DNA of 64,000 bases from Elizabethkingia sp. YR214 (GTDB lineage Bacteria > Bacteroidota > Bacteroidia > Flavobacteriales > Weeksellaceae). The stretch lies in contig NZ_QBUH01000003.1 of the NCBI RefSeq assembly GCF_003058195.1, forward strand, positions 310,001-374,000, given 5' to 3'. Positions 63,004 through 64,000 of the stretch are shown piece after piece (the first letter of the stretch is position 1; the number at the start of each line of letters is the position of its first letter). A model generated the notes under the pieces. It was not told where the DNA came from. It ran no database searches and was given only the letters and a program-made list of their open reading frames with translations. The position numbers were made by a program, and so were the translations under genes.

Positions 63004-64000
63004 TTAGCTAACCAAAAGACTACAGCCTCTGATATCTGAGTGGTCTATTCTTCCCAGAACCTGAAATTTTCTTTTACCAGATGAATCAATATCAAAACGT
63101 CCCAAATCTTGTGTGGCAATAAATGCACAGCTATGCTTATTGGCTAGGTCAATAATATTGATAGCCCCGGTACGTCTCTCATCTATATACGAAAACGGAT
63201 CTTCTGTATTACGGATCAGAATCCGCATCCAGTTCGGTGTTTCATATTCATTATTCCCTTTTGAATAAGCCTGTGATAATAATTCTGTCATGCTATATTC
63301 GGAGTAAATTTTCTCAGTACCAAAACCTGTTTGTAATTCCTGAAGAAGCTGATCTTTTGTGATCTCTTCTTTTCTACCTTTCATTCCTCCGGTCTCTATA
63401 ACAATACCATTGGGGATTTTAAAGTTGGTTATATTAAGTTGTTGCAGGGTATCTAAGAAGTCCAATAAAGCGAAAGAAACTCCAAATACAATGTATTTTT
63501 TCTGTTCCTTTTCCAGATGCTGAATCTGCTTTAGAAGGTCTTCATGATTATATAAGAAGTAACCATTCTCAGGCTGATTAGAAACCTTCATCAGATAATC
63601 TACCATATAAACCAACGAAGAGTTTTGTCTTTCCAGATAATTGGGCAGAAGCCCCAGGAAAACAAAGTCTTCAGGTTTACCAATAAATTGCTCAAAGCTT
63701 TTATAAAGACTTTCTTCGTATAGCCTGGCATCATAAATCCAATGTTTGGAAAGGTTCATTTGTGTGGTACCACTACTTTGAAAATAAAATTGAGGTTTTT
63801 TGTTTTGATCAACTACTGTATGATTTTTAAACATTTCTATTGGTAGAAAAGGAATATCCTCTATCTGAGTAATTTCCTCGGGTTTGATATTCAGATAGTC
63901 TGTAAATTTTCTGTAAACTTCAATATTTTGATACTGATAACGAAATGTTTCCAGACAAGCCTGTGTGAAATCCTCTTCTGTTTTTATATTAAAAATGTCT
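63004..64000 (-). CDS. LuxE/acyl-protein synthetase family protein, 5-prime end beyond the window
   Basis: The frame stays open past the internal ATG at 63,834 to the window edge. Those 55 codons read as the family's N-terminus (ACLETFRYQYQNIEVYRKFT, then IPFLPIEMFKNHTV), so the gene starts outside. FYFQSSGTTQMNLSKH is the Ser/Thr-rich nucleotide loop of adenylate-forming enzymes; YSEYSMTELLSQAYS and GAINIIDLANKHSCAFIATQ are later motifs, and it ends LGRIDHSDIRGCSLLVS. LuxE-like proteins activate fatty acids as acyl-AMP and pass them to a Cys or protein; here Cys lies near the C-terminus as in LuxE. The pathway is not shown by the window; luminescence is not implied. Confidence 0.85.
   Translation of the reverse strand, partial: DIFNIKTEEDFTQACLETFRYQYQNIEVYRKFTDYLNIKPEEITQIEDIPFLPIEMFKNHTVVDQNKKPQFYFQSSGTTQMNLSKHWIYDARLYEESLYKSFEQFIGKPEDFVFLGLLPNYLERQNSSLVYMVDYLMKVSNQPENGYFLYNHEDLLKQIQHLEKEQKKYIVFGVSFALLDFLDTLQQLNITNFKIPNGIVIETGGMKGRKEEITKDQLLQELQTGFGTEKIYSEYSMTELLSQAYSKGNNEYETPNWMRILIRNTEDPFSYIDERRTGAINIIDLANKHSCAFIATQDLGRFDIDSSGKRKFQVLGRIDHSDIRGCSLLVS

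Noticed and set aside
1-64000. CRISPR arrays, tRNA, rRNA and complete insertion sequences
   Set aside because: I looked for regularly spaced repeats, tRNA-like cloverleaves and transposase ORFs with terminal inverted repeats and saw none.

Overview
The window comes from a low-GC Gram-negative chromosome of the Bacteroidota, most likely a flavobacterium of the Weeksellaceae (Elizabethkingia/Chryseobacterium type). The evidence is the flavobacterial -7 promoter word TAnnTTTG ahead of many genes, weak or absent Shine-Dalgarno sequences, numerous lipoproteins, TonB-dependent receptors, a DUF4290 protein next to murA, sucC without sucD, a mevalonate-pathway HMG-CoA reductase, and a small protein resembling a type IX secretion C-terminal domain. 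Genus-level assignment is inference.

Layout. (1) Bases 1 to about 17,560 are an accessory island. Its left part (1-7,500) is gene-poor and filled with diverged copies of one long repeat. It holds the tail of a gene cut by the left edge, a lipoprotein that weakly resembles conjugative-transposon TraQ, a lipoprotein metallopeptidase, and a ParB-like/serine-recombinase pair bracketed by two direct copies of the repeat. Its right part (7,500-17,560) is a cassette of small ORFs behind reiterated leader sequences, a 584-residue repeat protein without signal peptide, a 75-residue protein, a 2,174-residue SpvB/FG-GAP/RHS protein ending in an alpha/beta-hydrolase-like domain, and an overlapping 134-residue lipoprotein that is the obvious immunity candidate. 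(2) 17,560-19,500 is a junction with a 6S-like structured RNA, a small lipoprotein and a truncated TonB-dependent receptor. (3) 19,500-54,850 is core chromosome with short operons separated by strong, often bidirectional terminators. Genes cover isoprenoid synthesis, TCA cycle, two ABC-F proteins, iron uptake, nucleoside metabolism (deoD, deoC, a deoxyribonucleotidase), NDH-2, trmD, hemB, murB, murA and der. (4) 54,850-56,250 is a small scar with an orphan ORF, a secreted hydrolase and the decayed end of a hexapeptide-repeat transferase. (5) 56,250-64,000 is core again: upp, comF, a glyoxylate-shunt module (ScfR/RamB-like regulator divergent from aceB-aceA, with palindromes between them), aqpZ, and a LuxE-family protein that runs off the right edge.

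The most interesting material is the RHS polymorphic toxin with its lipase-like tip and lipoprotein partner, the recombinase island with its repeats, and the MurA protein, which carries Asp instead of the fosfomycin-target Cys. All functional calls come from reading the sequence; no search was run.
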